The translations under genes and the position numbers were made by a program. Of a stretch of DNA of 64,000 nt, positions 26,344 through 35,495 are shown one piece after another. Source of the stretch: Sporolactobacillus vineae DSM 21990 = SL153. Its GTDB lineage: Bacteria > Bacillota > Bacilli > Bacillales > Sporolactobacillaceae. The stretch spans positions 184,013-248,012 of the forward strand of contig NZ_KB899045.1 of assembly GCF_000377985.1 (NCBI RefSeq), written 5' to 3'. Numbering within the stretch: position 1 is the first letter of the stretch; every line of letters starts with the position of its first letter. The notes below the pieces were generated by a model. It did not search any database. It was not told the DNA's origin and saw nothing but the letters and a program-made list of their open reading frames with translations.

Positions 26344-27115
26344 GCGGCGGAACCGGCGCCGTCTGAAAAAGGTCGAAGAGCCGGACAATTCGGGAAGATG
26401 GCTGATCACCTATTCTGACCTGATTACGCTGCTGCTGGTCTTTTTTATCGTCATGTTCTCCATGAGTACGATCGAAAATCAGCGTTTTAACGCACTGATT
26501 TCCTCATTGAAGAATTCATTTCAGGGGGATTCGATACTCCAGTCGATGGGCTATGTGGCGACGGACAAGAATCAGGCCAGCCCGACCATTCCGAATATCA
26601 AAAAGACGAATCAGCTGACTGCCGACCAGAAGAAGAAAGATGTTCGCCAGCTGGACGCCCTGTACGTCCGGCTGAACAAATACATAAAAGCTAACCGACT
26701 CAGTCCGCAGGTCTCACTGGTGGCCACACAGCGGGGGGTGCAGCTGACGTTCCGGGAGAAGATTCTGTTCGATCTCGGCAGCGCTCAGCTTAAGCCTCAC
26801 GCGACACCGCTGCTGGAAAAAATCGGCGGTATTCTCAAAGAGGTGCCGAATGAAATCAGTGTCGAAGGGCACACGGACAACACGCCCTACCGGAACAGCC
26901 ATTCGGCGATCCATTCCAACTGGGAACTTTCCGGCGTACATGCACAGAACGTTATGCTGTTTCTGATCAAAAAAGATCATCTGGCGCCAAACCGTTTTCA
27001 CTTTATCGGTTATGGCGAATATCAGCCTATCGTGAAGAATGATACGCCAGCGCACAAGGCGATCAACCGGCGTGTCAACATCGTTGTATTGCGGGCGGGC
27101 AATCAGGCAGACTGA
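26336..27115 (+). CDS. motB: Flagellar motor stator protein MotB (MotB/MotS family)
   Basis: 259 residues from the ATG at 26336 with AGGAGG upstream, overlapping motA. The single membrane helix holds the ion-carrying aspartate (WLITYSDLITLLLVFFIVMF, Asp28). The C-terminal OmpA-like domain that anchors to peptidoglycan is complete: ISVEGHTDNTPYRN, HSNWELSGVHAQNVM and GYGEYQPIVKND followed by AINRRVNIVV. It forms stator units with MotA. Coupled expression is expected from the overlap. Confidence 0.93.
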   Translation: MSERRNRRRLKKVEEPDNSGRWLITYSDLITLLLVFFIVMFSMSTIENQRFNALISSLKNSFQGDSILQSMGYVATDKNQASPTIPNIKKTNQLTADQKKKDVRQLDALYVRLNKYIKANRLSPQVSLVATQRGVQLTFREKILFDLGSAQLKPHATPLLEKIGGILKEVPNEISVEGHTDNTPYRNSHSAIHSNWELSGVHAQNVMLFLIKKDHLAPNRFHFIGYGEYQPIVKNDTPAHKAINRRVNIVVLRAGNQAD

Positions 27116-27213
27116 TGCCGGTATCGTTCGAATGGAATTGATTTTTCAGCTGAGAACAGATATGCTGAAAATACAGTTGATCATTTTTGAATATTTGCTG
27201 AGGGTGGACATCG

Positions 27214-27996
27214 TTGAAAAAATTCTGGATCATTGTCGCATTGATCGTATGTATTGCCGCAATTCTCGGCGGCAGGATTTACTATCAGCACCGGATCGGT
27301 TCCGTCATTTCTGCAAGTGGCGCAGATAGTGTCGGTGCATCCGCTGCTGCTGCGGAAACATCCGGCAGTTCCGGTTCTTCGCTGGACAAGCAAATCAACC
27401 AATTACCGAAATCATTACAGAAGGCAGCCAGATCGGCATCGAAGAACAGCAAACAGGTGCAGCTGGTGATGGTCGGGCACGATAACGTTCAGTCGCTTGC
27501 CCTGCTGCTCCAGAATCAGCTCGACAAAACCTTCGGCGAGCTGTTTTTCAAGGTCACGGCACTTGACGTCGGGAAGAAGAATTCTCTTAGTTTCAACCAG
27601 ATACCGGCCAACACACTGTTTCAGAATCTAAACGCCAGGCCGGATGGAATTATCTATACTCCGCTGCTTTATAATGACGACCATCAGGTCAGCTCGGACG
27701 ACACACAGACGGTTACCGGGCTTTTCCAGGAAAAAGTAAAGATCAAGTATCCGCACGCGGCATTTTTCGTTTCGCTGCCCAATTATTCTTCTAATCTAGG
27801 CTATATGAACAGCCGGATTGACAGTTTGAAAGGGTATGTGTCAAAGGAGAAGATGGCGTCGATCAACTACCTGTCTCAATGGCCGAAAGGGGCGAAAAGA
27901 GCGCACCTGGTCGGATTGGACGGCCACACGATGAGCGCTGCAGGACGGCAGATCTGGATCAATTACCTGACTCGGCAATGGGGACTGAAAAAATAA
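27214..27996 (+). CDS. Secreted SGNH-hydrolase-like protein with altered nucleophile block
   Basis: 260 residues from a TTG start with GAGGGTGG upstream. A signal-anchor (KKFWIIVALIVCIAAILGG) and a Ser/Ala/Gly-rich linker lead to an SGNH-like domain. The block V motif GLDGHTMSAAGRQIWINYL near the C-terminus keeps Asp-x-x-His. The expected Gly-Asp-Ser nucleophile block is replaced by VMVGHDNVQSLALLL, so the catalytic serine is not evident and the protein may be inactive or use another residue. It follows motB by about 100 bases, possibly in the same transcript. Family members act on acyl groups of cell-surface polymers, but its own role is unknown. Confidence 0.65.
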   Translation: MKKFWIIVALIVCIAAILGGRIYYQHRIGSVISASGADSVGASAAAAETSGSSGSSLDKQINQLPKSLQKAARSASKNSKQVQLVMVGHDNVQSLALLLQNQLDKTFGELFFKVTALDVGKKNSLSFNQIPANTLFQNLNARPDGIIYTPLLYNDDHQVSSDDTQTVTGLFQEKVKIKYPHAAFFVSLPNYSSNLGYMNSRIDSLKGYVSKEKMASINYLSQWPKGAKRAHLVGLDGHTMSAAGRQIWINYLTRQWGLKK

Positions 27997-28002
27997 TCGG
28001 AT

Positions 28003-28039
28003 AAAAAAATCAACCGTGAATCTGACGGTTGATTTTTTT
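28003..28039. terminator. Bidirectional terminator
   Basis: Stem AAATCAACCGT / ACGGTTGATTT flanked by A-runs and T-runs on both sides, between the SGNH-like gene and the converging glycerate kinase gene. Confidence 0.85.
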
Positions 28040-28040
28040 A

Positions 28041-29186
28041 TTATGGCCGGCAATTCATCGCCAGTTTCCAGATCCGGGCGACATTTTCTGCCGTACATGA
28101 CAGATTTGCGGCGCCCGAGTGCAGTGCTTCATCAAGTGATGTCACACCGGGAACAATCGGGAAGACAGCATCAATCCCATGCCGGAAAACCGCTTCGTAA
28201 CCTGCGCCGATCGAACCGGCCAGGGCAATAACGGGTATCTGTGCCCTTTTTGCCGTACGCGCGACGCCAATCGGTGTTTTCCCAAATATAGTCTGACTGT
28301 CGATCCGGCCTTCACCGGTGATAACAAGCGCGGCACCGGCTATTTTCCTGTCCAGTTGCGTCTGCCGGATGACCAGATCAACGCCTGGACGGATGACGCC
28401 TTTAAGGAAGCAGAGAGCCCCCGCGCCAAGTCCGCCGGCCGCACCCGCACCGGGGACATCTTTTACAGACGTATGCAGATCTTTTTCGATAACGGCGGCA
28501 TAATGGTCCAGCGCCTGGTCCAGCAGCCGGACGTCTTCCGGGGAAGCGCCCTTCTGAGGGCCGAATACGGCGGAAGCACCGCTGACTCCGGTGAGCGGAT
28601 TGGTGACATCCGAAGCGATCTCAAAACGGGTCTCGGCGATTCTCGGATCAAAACCGGTCATGTCGATGGAAGCGAGCCGGCTGAGCGCAGCGCCACCGGG
28701 CCCGACCGGCTTCCCGGCAGCATCGAGCAGGCGCGCGCCCAGTGCTTCGGCCATACCGGCGCCGCCATCGTTTGTCGCACTGCCGCCCAGTCCGAGCAGG
28801 ATGTGGCGGGCGCCCCGGTCCAGCGCCGCAAGAATCAGCTGGCCGACCCCGTAAGTGGTGGTCTCCGGCGGACGGCGCTCAGAAGGGGTGAGGTATTCGA
28901 GCCCGGCTGCGGCGGCCATCTCGATGACCGCCGTTTTTCCGCCACCAAGCATGCCGAAAAAGCCGGGGACCGGTTTCCCGGCCGGTCCGGTCACCGCGAC
29001 CTCGATCCGCTTACCATCTGTCGCGTCGATCAGAGATTGCACCGTACCTTCGCCGCCGTCCGCCATCGGCACGAGCAGATAGTCGGCTTCGGGCCAGACA
29101 CGGGCCATTCCGGCTTTTACCGCTTTGGCCGCTTCGAGGGCGGTCATGGACTCCTTAAATGAGTCTGGTGCGATCACAATTTTCAT
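28041..29186 (-). CDS. Glycerate kinase (GlxK/GarK family)
   Basis: 381 residues, the usual length. The N-terminal MKIVIAPDSFKESMTALEAA motif, MADGGEGTV, GLGGSATNDGGAGMAEALG, IASDVTNPLTG and VITGEGRIDSQTIFGKTP are the diagnostic blocks of class-II glycerate kinases, which use ATP to make 2-phosphoglycerate from glycerate in the cytoplasm. All blocks are intact. It stands alone; no glyoxylate or glucarate genes lie beside it, so it probably feeds glycerate into lower glycolysis. Confidence 0.93.
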   Translation of the reverse strand: MKIVIAPDSFKESMTALEAAKAVKAGMARVWPEADYLLVPMADGGEGTVQSLIDATDGKRIEVAVTGPAGKPVPGFFGMLGGGKTAVIEMAAAAGLEYLTPSERRPPETTTYGVGQLILAALDRGARHILLGLGGSATNDGGAGMAEALGARLLDAAGKPVGPGGAALSRLASIDMTGFDPRIAETRFEIASDVTNPLTGVSGASAVFGPQKGASPEDVRLLDQALDHYAAVIEKDLHTSVKDVPGAGAAGGLGAGALCFLKGVIRPGVDLVIRQTQLDRKIAGAALVITGEGRIDSQTIFGKTPIGVARTAKRAQIPVIALAGSIGAGYEAVFRHGIDAVFPIVPGVTSLDEALHSGAANLSCTAENVARIWKLAMNCRP

Positions 29187-29361
29187 AGCTGATCCATCTC
29201 CCGAATTAGTACTCCTCTTTATTTTACCGCTTTTTGTGCAGGCAAGGATAAAGAGTGTGGCCGGTGAAAAAGATTCCCCGGGAAATAGAAGCAGGAATCA
29301 GTCGGCTCATGTCGAATCTGATTAAGAGAGCCCCAATTTTAGGAAACAGAGGAGGGCATTT

Positions 29362-30330
29362 GTGTTTGTCAAACCGATAGAAGTTCCTTTTCACGTCAGG
29401 CAATACGATTACCTCAATAAGCGTCTGATCGCGTCGAGCCCCCGAAAGAAAGCTGTGGAAGCACAGCTGGCCAGATATACGACCGGTTTTCACGGTGAAG
29501 CAGCGCTTAATTATCCTCTTCAGTTTGTCCCCCCTGACGATTTGCTTTTCCATAATTTGCGCTTCCCGGATCGTGCAAATTTTTTTCAGCTTGATTTTCT
29601 TGTTCTGACCCGATCTTTCCTGATGATCCTGGAGGTGAAAAATCTGAAGGGTAAAGTCATGTTGAACGGCCGGCAGATGATCCGAAGTCTCAACAATGAG
29701 GTGGAGGCTTATCCGGATCCGGTCATTCAGGCGCTCCGTCATCAGTGTCAGCTGAATGACTGGTTGAGCCGGAGGAATTTCAGCGGGCTGCCGGTTAAGT
29801 CGCTGGTTGTATTCGGTACCAGATCGGTGCTGAACTTTGAAGACAAAACCCGTGCCGCCCAGTGTGTCATGCCGGACACAGTACCGTTTCGCATCGCGGA
29901 ATTGAGCGATCGTTTCCAGAAAACGATGCTGTCCGAAAGTGAGTGCGGACAGCTGAAACATTTTTTACTGGCGGATCATCAGCCACTTGAACTCGATCTG
30001 CTGCATCATGCGAAAGTGTCGCGGACAGAACTGATCAGGGGTGTGCGCTGTCCGGCCTGCGGGCGCTTTTCTGTCGTTCGGAGTTTCCGTACATGGCTTT
30101 GCATGAATTGTGCCCATCGACCGAAATATGCCGGGGAGGATGCGCTGATCGAATACCGGCATTTATTCGGGAGTGCGATCACCAATCGAAGCTGCCGGGA
30201 ATTTCTCAGATTGGACTCTGATTCAGTCGCCAGAAAACTATTGACGACGAATCAGTTACCTTATGAAGGAAGTACGAGAGATCGGGTCTATTATATTAAT
30301 GATCAGGTGCTAAAGCAGCTGGAAAAATAA
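29362..30330 (+). CDS. NERD-domain protein with zinc ribbon
   Basis: 322 residues from a GTG start with GAGGAGG upstream. The NERD (nuclease-related) domain spans about 35-165: a FHGE motif near 43-46, QLDFLVLT (Asp78) and MILEVKNLKG (Glu91, Lys93) reproduce the D-(E)xK core of restriction-endonuclease-like folds. A zinc ribbon follows near 220-245 (CPACGRF ... CMNCAHRP). The remainder is helical. NERD proteins are widespread in Bacilli, predicted to process DNA, but none of this form is well understood. An intergenic 21-bp repeat array begins eight bases after its stop codon. Confidence 0.8.
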   Translation: MFVKPIEVPFHVRQYDYLNKRLIASSPRKKAVEAQLARYTTGFHGEAALNYPLQFVPPDDLLFHNLRFPDRANFFQLDFLVLTRSFLMILEVKNLKGKVMLNGRQMIRSLNNEVEAYPDPVIQALRHQCQLNDWLSRRNFSGLPVKSLVVFGTRSVLNFEDKTRAAQCVMPDTVPFRIAELSDRFQKTMLSESECGQLKHFLLADHQPLELDLLHHAKVSRTELIRGVRCPACGRFSVVRSFRTWLCMNCAHRPKYAGEDALIEYRHLFGSAITNRSCREFLRLDSDSVARKLLTTNQLPYEGSTRDRVYYINDQVLKQLEK

Positions 30331-30338
30331 GGTTCGCT

Positions 30339-30420
30339 GCTGGATTTTTGTTCCTGACGGCTGGATTTTGGCGCGCGACGGCTGGATTTTCGCTCCTGAC
30401 GGCTGGATTTTTCGGACGCA
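30339..30420. repeat. Intergenic tandem array, exact 21-bp period
   Basis: GCTGGATTTT starts at 30339, 30360, 30381 and 30402, exactly 21 bases apart. Units 1 and 3 end in CTCCTGACG/TTCCTGACG while unit 2 ends in GCGCGCGACG, so units again alternate. It directly follows the NERD gene stop and precedes the terminator of the convergent aldo/keto reductase gene. Confidence 0.8.
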
Positions 30421-30434
30421 TCATAAAAATTAAA

Positions 30435-30462
30435 GGCCGGACCCTCAAAAAGGCGTCCGGCC
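30435..30462 (-). terminator. Terminator of the aldo/keto reductase gene
   Basis: Stem GGCCGGAC / GTCCGGCC, followed on the minus strand by TTTAATTTTTAT. Confidence 0.75.
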
Positions 30463-30480
30463 CTCACGCAACACAGGTGG

Positions 30481-31425
30481 TTATTCGTCGAGAATTCTTT
30501 CAATCCGGTCCAGTGTCTCGGCATCGAGATCAATGTCGGCAGCTTTCGCATTGTCGACGATCTGTGCCGGTCTGCTGGCGCCGACGACTGTGCTGGCAAC
30601 GTTCTTCTGGCGCAGAATCCAGGCCAGAGCGAGCTGGGCCATCGTGATGCCGAGTTCCTCAGCAATTTTCTTCAGCCGGGCGACTTTGTCCAGGTTGGCC
30701 TGAGTGAGGAACCGCTTGATGCCGCCTTTTCCTTCTGCTGCGCGGCTGCCGGCCGGAATTTTATCCAGAGCGGTGTATTTTCCGGTCAGGACACCCTGGG
30801 CGAGCGGCGACCAGCAAACCTGGCTGACGCCGTGTGCGCTACTTGCAGGGATGACTTCGCTTTCGATTTTCCGGTCGAGCATGCTGTACTGCGACTGGTT
30901 GGCGACAAAGTGGTTCAGCAGCTGTTCGTCGGCGATGTGCGCCGCTTCGGTGATCTGGGCGGCTGTCCACTCGCTGACGCCGATATAGTTCACCTTGCCC
31001 TGGTGGATCAGATCGTCAAACGCACGCAGCGTTTCTTCGATCGGTGTCTCCGGATCGAAACGGTGGCAGTAATAAAGATCGACATAGTCGACGTCCAGCC
31101 GCTTCAGACTGGCGTTCGCCTGTTCCATGATGTGTTTCCGCGACAGACCGCGGTCATTCGGTCCGTCACCCATCGGAAAGAAGACTTTTGTCGACAGCAC
31201 GATCGAGTCGCGCGGAAAAGCCTTGATCGCTTTGCCAACGACTTTTTCCGCTTCGCCGCGCATATAGACGTTCGCCGTGTCGAAGAAATTGATGCCGAGA
31301 TCATAAGCCTGGTGAATCGTGTTCACCGCGTTTTCATTGGCGACATAACCGCCGTAAGTCAGCCAGCTGCCGAGACTGACGGTGCTGACTTTCACACCGG
31401 TATGGCCAAGATGACGATACCTCAC
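30481..31425 (-). CDS. Aldo/keto reductase (potassium-channel beta-subunit-like)
   Basis: 314 residues, a complete (beta/alpha)8 aldo/keto reductase. Catalytic tetrad residues are seen in INFFDTANVYMRGEAE (Asp, Tyr), IVLSTKV (Lys) and YYCHRFDPETP (His). The N-terminus MRYRHLGHTGVKVSTVSLGSW and the segment WSPLAQGVLTGKY are typical of the AKR subgroup related to voltage-gated channel beta subunits and YghZ. It probably reduces carbonyl compounds with NADPH in the cytoplasm. Single gene with its own terminator; substrate not predictable. Confidence 0.9.
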   Translation of the reverse strand: MRYRHLGHTGVKVSTVSLGSWLTYGGYVANENAVNTIHQAYDLGINFFDTANVYMRGEAEKVVGKAIKAFPRDSIVLSTKVFFPMGDGPNDRGLSRKHIMEQANASLKRLDVDYVDLYYCHRFDPETPIEETLRAFDDLIHQGKVNYIGVSEWTAAQITEAAHIADEQLLNHFVANQSQYSMLDRKIESEVIPASSAHGVSQVCWSPLAQGVLTGKYTALDKIPAGSRAAEGKGGIKRFLTQANLDKVARLKKIAEELGITMAQLALAWILRQKNVASTVVGASRPAQIVDNAKAADIDLDAETLDRIERILDE

Positions 31426-31460
31426 AGAAAAAACCTCCTCTGAAATAGGTGACCGCTTCC

Positions 31461-31489
31461 AAAAAAAAGCGGGCAGAACATGTCCGCCC
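31461..31489 (-). terminator. Terminator of the Xaa-Pro aminopeptidase gene
   Basis: Stem GGGCGGA / TCTGCCC (one G-U pair) on the minus strand followed by eight T. Confidence 0.75.
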
Positions 31490-31543
31490 TTATCATAAGC
31501 CCAGGTACCGGTGATTGCCAGAGAAGACGCCTCACCCGGGGAT

Positions 31544-32806
31544 TCAGTTCAAATTTTTATTGTTATCCGCCATATAAGCTTCAATCTCTTCGGTCGTTCT
31601 CGGCAGGCCGGACGTCAGGACTTCATGGCCGTCATCGGTGACAAGCACATCATCCTCGATCCGGATGCCGATGCTCTCTTCCGGAATGTACAGGCCCGGT
31701 TCGTTCGTGACGACTTCGCCCGGAACCAGTTTGATATCACGGTAATTGCCGACGTCGTGCGTATCAAGGCCAAGCGAATGGCTGACGCCGTGGAAATAAT
31801 ATTTTCGCAATTCTTCCGGCTTGTTGATCAAACCGATCTTCTGCAGCTCCTTAGCGAAGAACGAGTTGGTAAATGTGTTGAGTTCCTGAAACGGAATCCC
31901 CGGACGGATCTTTTTGGTGATCGCCCGGTTGCAGCGGTGGACGATGTCATAGATCGTTTTCTGACGTTTCGTGAATTTGCCGCTGACCGGAAAGGTGAAG
32001 CTGATATCGCCGTTGTAATATTTATACTGCGCGCCGAGGTCAAGCAGCACCAGATCGCCATCGGCCGCGGTTCCGGTATTTGCCGAATAGTGCAGTACTG
32101 TCCCGTTGTAGCCGCTCGCCAGGATCGTCGGGAAGGCAAACTCCGTCACGCCGCGGCTTTTGAGTACAAAATTGAAGTAGGCTTCCAGCTGATATTCCTT
32201 CATGCCCGGTTTCGCGTTCGCCAGCACATTGCGGATGCCGTCGGCAGTAATTTTACCGGCCTCGCGGATCAGCTCAATTTCCTCCGGCGACTTGACGACA
32301 CGGAAGTTGCTGAGGACCGGATAGAGATTGTGGATCGACAGATAAGGGTAATTCGTCGCTGCCGCGGCGGCGAATTTATTGGCCGGTTTCGCCGGAAATT
32401 CCCATGATTTGGCTTCCAGGTCGGCGTACAGATGTCTGTAGTCGCGGCTGTCGAACTGACCGTTGATAAAACTGTCCAGTTTGTCCAGCAGTTCGATGTC
32501 CTCAATCCCGGAAGCGTCCTGCGCTTCGTTTGGGGTGATCGTTTCGCCGTACCACCTGGCCATCCACGGATCCGCACGCTGGATAAACAGCTTCTCCTTA
32601 ACTTCTCCGTTGAATTTGGTCGCGACGAAGATGACTTTCGGCTCGGTAATGCCGGTCAGATAGTAAAAGTTGCGGTTCGGATAAAAAGGATAACTCTCGT
32701 CCGACGACTGATGTGCGGGCTCGCCGGCAAACAGAATCGTCAGCGACTGATCCTCAAGTGTTTCATAGAGTTTCTTACGGTTCTGAATGAAGAAATGCTG
32801 ATCCAT
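31544..32806 (-). CDS. Xaa-Pro aminopeptidase (M24B, PepP-like)
   Basis: 420 residues. An N-terminal AMP_N-type domain (about 1-150, [18 protein letters not shown]) precedes the pita-bread catalytic domain. Metal ligands are seen in [21 protein letters not shown] (two Asp), [13 protein letters not shown] (His), [15 protein letters not shown] (Glu) and [10 protein letters not shown] (Glu). It removes N-terminal residues before proline. The full set of residues is intact. It is followed by a terminator and convergent to nothing; the next gene upstream is tagA on the same strand. Confidence 0.93.
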   Translation of the reverse strand: MDQHFFIQNRKKLYETLEDQSLTILFAGEPAHQSSDESYPFYPNRNFYYLTGITEPKVIFVATKFNGEVKEKLFIQRADPWMARWYGETITPNEAQDASGIEDIELLDKLDSFINGQFDSRDYRHLYADLEAKSWEFPAKPANKFAAAAATNYPYLSIHNLYPVLSNFRVVKSPEEIELIREAGKITADGIRNVLANAKPGMKEYQLEAYFNFVLKSRGVTEFAFPTILASGYNGTVLHYSANTGTAADGDLVLLDLGAQYKYYNGDISFTFPVSGKFTKRQKTIYDIVHRCNRAITKKIRPGIPFQELNTFTNSFFAKELQKIGLINKPEELRKYYFHGVSHSLGLDTHDVGNYRDIKLVPGEVVTNEPGLYIPEESIGIRIEDDVLVTDDGHEVLTSGLPRTTEEIEAYMADNNKNLN

Positions 32807-33031
32807 AAAAATCCTTCTTTCCTGTGATGTTCGTTATGCCTCTATTCTAACATGACAGGAACAGACAGTCGCATACTTCCAAAAGAAACGGGAAGTTTTG
32901 CCACTGCCGGTAAAAATTTTAATTCCGGCTCTGTTCAACTTGCCTGATTACCGATTCAGGCACTCGCTTTCCCCGGCCGATCCGTGATCCTCCACTTACT
33001 GCAGGCGTCCCGGGCCTTATGCGCCAATCAA

Positions 33032-33772
33032 CTATTTCTTCTTTGCAAATTTCAACCGGAAGATCGTGATGAAAAACTGGAGGTGCCCGACGACATTGCG
33101 TTTCCACATTCGCCGCGGCTCGAGAATCATCCGGAACAGCCACTCGAGGTTCAGCCGCCGCATGATTTTCGGCGCGCGCGGCTTGAGCCCGGAGGCAAAA
33201 TCAATATAACCGCCGCCGGCAATGCGCAGCTTTGGCCTGAGTTCCCGGTTATGTACGTCAATAAATTTTTCCTGCAGCGGCATGCCCATGCCGACCAGCA
33301 GCACGCTGGCGCCGGAAGCGTTGATCCGCCGCACCATATCCTCCGGCGAACGGAAGTATCCGTGATGGAAGTCGGCAACATTCAGCCCGGGAAAATTTGC
33401 TCTGATCCGCTCTGCGGCAGCGCGGACAGCCTGTTTGGAGGCGCCGAGCAGGAAGACCGATTCACCCTTCTGCTGAAAAATGGCCAGCAGTTTCGGAATC
33501 AGGTCGGTCCCGTTCAAGTTCTGGTCGAGCCTGATGCCCCAGATTTTCGCTCCGAGTTTGACGCCGATGCCGTCGTTCAGCAGGAAGTCCGCCCGGTTCA
33601 GTGCATTCAGGTATTCCGGGTCTGACTGAGCGATGTTGAATCCATGATCATTCAGAAAATAAAGGTCCACTTTCTGCCCGGCGCCCAGACGGCTCATGCA
33701 GGCATCGATCGCTTCTGCCTGCGACCGGAATGTGTTCATATATATATTGCCGATCCGTTTCTTTTCAGCCAC
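33032..33772 (-). CDS. tagA: WecG/TagA/CpsF-family N-acetylmannosaminyltransferase
   Basis: 246 residues from a GTG at 33772 preceded by AAGGA. I prefer this start because a TATAAT box at 33809-33804 overlaps the more distal ATG codons, and the length then matches the family. Key blocks: DLYFLNDHGFNIAQSDPEYL, ADFLLNDGIGVKLGAKIWG with the catalytic Asp, LNGTDLIP, VFLLGASKQAV and LVGMGMPLQEKFI. TagA adds ManNAc to GlcNAc-PP-undecaprenol, the second committed step of wall teichoic acid linkage-unit synthesis. tagO, making the first step, lies divergently just upstream. Confidence 0.92.
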   Translation of the reverse strand: MAEKKRIGNIYMNTFRSQAEAIDACMSRLGAGQKVDLYFLNDHGFNIAQSDPEYLNALNRADFLLNDGIGVKLGAKIWGIRLDQNLNGTDLIPKLLAIFQQKGESVFLLGASKQAVRAAAERIRANFPGLNVADFHHGYFRSPEDMVRRINASGASVLLVGMGMPLQEKFIDVHNRELRPKLRIAGGGYIDFASGLKPRAPKIMRRLNLEWLFRMILEPRRMWKRNVVGHLQFFITIFRLKFAKKK

Positions 33773-33803
33773 AAACCATCCTTCTTTCCAGACTGATTTC
33801 TTC

Positions 33804-33809
33804 ATTATA
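33804..33809 (-). promoter_or_regulatory. -10 box of the tagA promoter
   Basis: Perfect TATAAT on the minus strand, 32 bases upstream of the GTG start; the -35 region is weak. Confidence 0.45.
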
Positions 33810-34006
33810 TCATTTCTGCCGGCTGTCTTCTGCAGGTACCTGGGCATCTGCTTAACACGGAGGCTGACAGACTTCAGCTGGTGCCAATCGTCAAAAATTT
33901 GCCGATATTTATCCACTGCTACCGATTGTATATTAAACTACTTATTAAGGAAAGATGAAGAGATTTAAGGAACAATTAAGAAACTAGTGGCACAGTATTT
34001 ACAATG

Positions 34007-34015
34007 TGATATAAT
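34007..34015 (+). promoter_or_regulatory. Extended -10 promoter of tagO
   Basis: TGATATAAT is a perfect extended -10 element (TG-N-TATAAT) about 190 bases before the tagO start codon. Confidence 0.55.
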
Positions 34016-34204
34016 GCAGATTGATAAAACCGGGGGACTGTGAGTCTGATGGGTTAAACGACGATTGCGGCGCCCGTACGATCCGGCGTACGGCGTTCCG
34101 TATGAAAAGGGTAAAGAAGCCGGCAGCAGCCTGTCGCGTCAGGTTCATCGAAGAGCGAAGACAACTGCCGTCCGAAGCCCTAAAAAAAGAAAGGCGGACA
34201 TGGT

Positions 34205-35263
34205 ATGGTTTATCTATCCTTTGTCATCTGTTTTCTGATTGCGGCCGGGCTGACACCGCTGGTTAAGAAACTCGCCATCCGTGTCGGCGCAACGGATGTG
34301 CCGAATGCCCGTAAAGTGCATAAAACGATCATGCCGCGGCTTGGCGGGCTGGCATTCTATATAGCTTTTGTCATCGGCATGCTGATTGTCCGGCCCGACA
34401 GCAGTTTCACGCTGCCGCTGCTGATCGGCAGTGTGATCATTATCGCGACCGGCATTCTGGATGATATTTATACACTGTCTCCGAAACTTAAAATTATCGG
34501 TCACCTGATGGCCGCCCTGGTCATTGTTCAGGGCGGAATCAGTGTGACGTTTATTAATCTCCCGTTTAACGGAGTACTCTATCTCCACTGGCTGAGCATT
34601 CCGCTGACGATTCTCTGGATCGTCGGCATCACCAATGCGATCAACCTGATCGACGGCCTGGACGGCCTGGCGGCAGGCGTTTCCAGCATTGTCCTGCTGA
34701 CGGTCGCCGGTCTGGCGCTGACTGAGGGAAATGCCTTCGTTTTCGCGGTCAGCACGATCGTACTGGGCGGCACGCTGGGCTTTCTGCCGTATAATTTTCA
34801 TCCGGCGAAAATTTTCATGGGTGATACCGGGAGCAACTTTCTCGGCTATGTGATTGCGGTACTGGCACTGCTTGGTTTCAAAAACGTCACGCTGTTCTCG
34901 CTGGTCGTCCCGATTATTATTCTGGCGGTGCCGATCTCCGACACACTGTTCGCGATCATTCGCCGGATTGTCAATAAGAAGCCGCTGACAGCTCCGGATA
35001 AGTCGCACCTGCATCACTGCCTGCTCCGGTTCGGCTTTACGCAGAGCCAGACCGTTGTCCTGATCTACGGAATGAGCGCGCTGTTCGCACTGGCGGCTAT
35101 TCTGCTGTCGACATCGACGCTGCTTGGTTCGCTGATGATTATCATCGCCGTCATGGTCGTGATCGAGCTGGTCGTGGAAATTGTCGGTCTGGTCAGCGCC
35201 AGCTACAGGCCGTTGCTGAATATGTACAAGCGGATCGTCAGCTTCGGCGGGAGAGTTAAGTAA
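34205..35263 (+). CDS. tagO: UDP-GlcNAc:undecaprenyl-phosphate GlcNAc-1-phosphate transferase TagO
   Basis: 352 residues with about eleven membrane helices. Polyprenyl-phosphate transferase motifs are intact: KVHKTIMPRLGGLA after TM1, TGILDDIYTLSP (Asp-Asp), TNAINLIDGLDGLAAG, FMGDTGSNFLGY, and the cytoplasmic HLHHCLLRFG (HxHH motif for UDP-GlcNAc recognition). It starts wall teichoic acid (and possibly other polymer) synthesis by making GlcNAc-PP-undecaprenol at the inner membrane face. A terminator follows; lytR is convergent. This matches the B. subtilis tagA/tagO/lytR neighbourhood. Confidence 0.95.
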   Translation: MVYLSFVICFLIAAGLTPLVKKLAIRVGATDVPNARKVHKTIMPRLGGLAFYIAFVIGMLIVRPDSSFTLPLLIGSVIIIATGILDDIYTLSPKLKIIGHLMAALVIVQGGISVTFINLPFNGVLYLHWLSIPLTILWIVGITNAINLIDGLDGLAAGVSSIVLLTVAGLALTEGNAFVFAVSTIVLGGTLGFLPYNFHPAKIFMGDTGSNFLGYVIAVLALLGFKNVTLFSLVVPIIILAVPISDTLFAIIRRIVNKKPLTAPDKSHLHHCLLRFGFTQSQTVVLIYGMSALFALAAILLSTSTLLGSLMIIIAVMVVIELVVEIVGLVSASYRPLLNMYKRIVSFGGRVK

Positions 35264-35297
35264 TTTCGTAACACATTTAACTTAAAAAAACTTTTTT

Positions 35298-35325
35298 CGA
35301 ACCCGCTGTCCGGCGGGTTCGTTTT
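35298..35325 (+). terminator. Terminator of tagO
   Basis: Perfect stem CGAACCCGC / GCGGGTTCG followed by four T; preceded by T6 that may serve the opposite strand. Confidence 0.75.
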
Positions 35326-35440
35326 GCACGCAGACCCGGCGCCCGGTACCGCGGGCGGTCCGTATTCGCTGTGAGGCCGGACCGCTCGCTATGCCGCAGC
35401 AGCCCGCGCACTTTCTACTTGTAAAACCTTGTAAATACAA

Positions 35441-35480
35441 AACAGGCGTCCTTCCGTGTCGAGCCGGAAGGGCGCCTGTT
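35441..35480 (-). terminator. Terminator of lytR
   Basis: Stem of 16 bp with one mismatch (AACAGGCG... / ...CGCCTGTT); on the minus strand it is followed by TTGTATTT. Confidence 0.75.
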
Positions 35481-35495
35481 GCGTGAAACAGTATT

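Larger units (their letters stand above)
33773..34204. other. Divergent control region between tagA and tagO, with a long tagO leader
   Basis: Holds the two divergent promoters described separately. After the tagO promoter there is a leader of about 190 bases with an inverted repeat around 34074-34095 (CGTACG and GCGTACG arms), and a GAAAGG-type ribosome-binding site. No gene is recognised. Confidence 0.45.

Noticed and set aside
28179-29162. Long plus-strand open frame opposite the glycerate kinase gene
   Set aside because: It is the antisense of a GC-rich, clearly coding gene and has no signal of its own.
30303-30480. Minus-strand frame giving a Lys-Ser-Ser-Arg heptad repeat
   Set aside because: It only reflects the 21-bp DNA array and reads through the aldo/keto reductase terminator.
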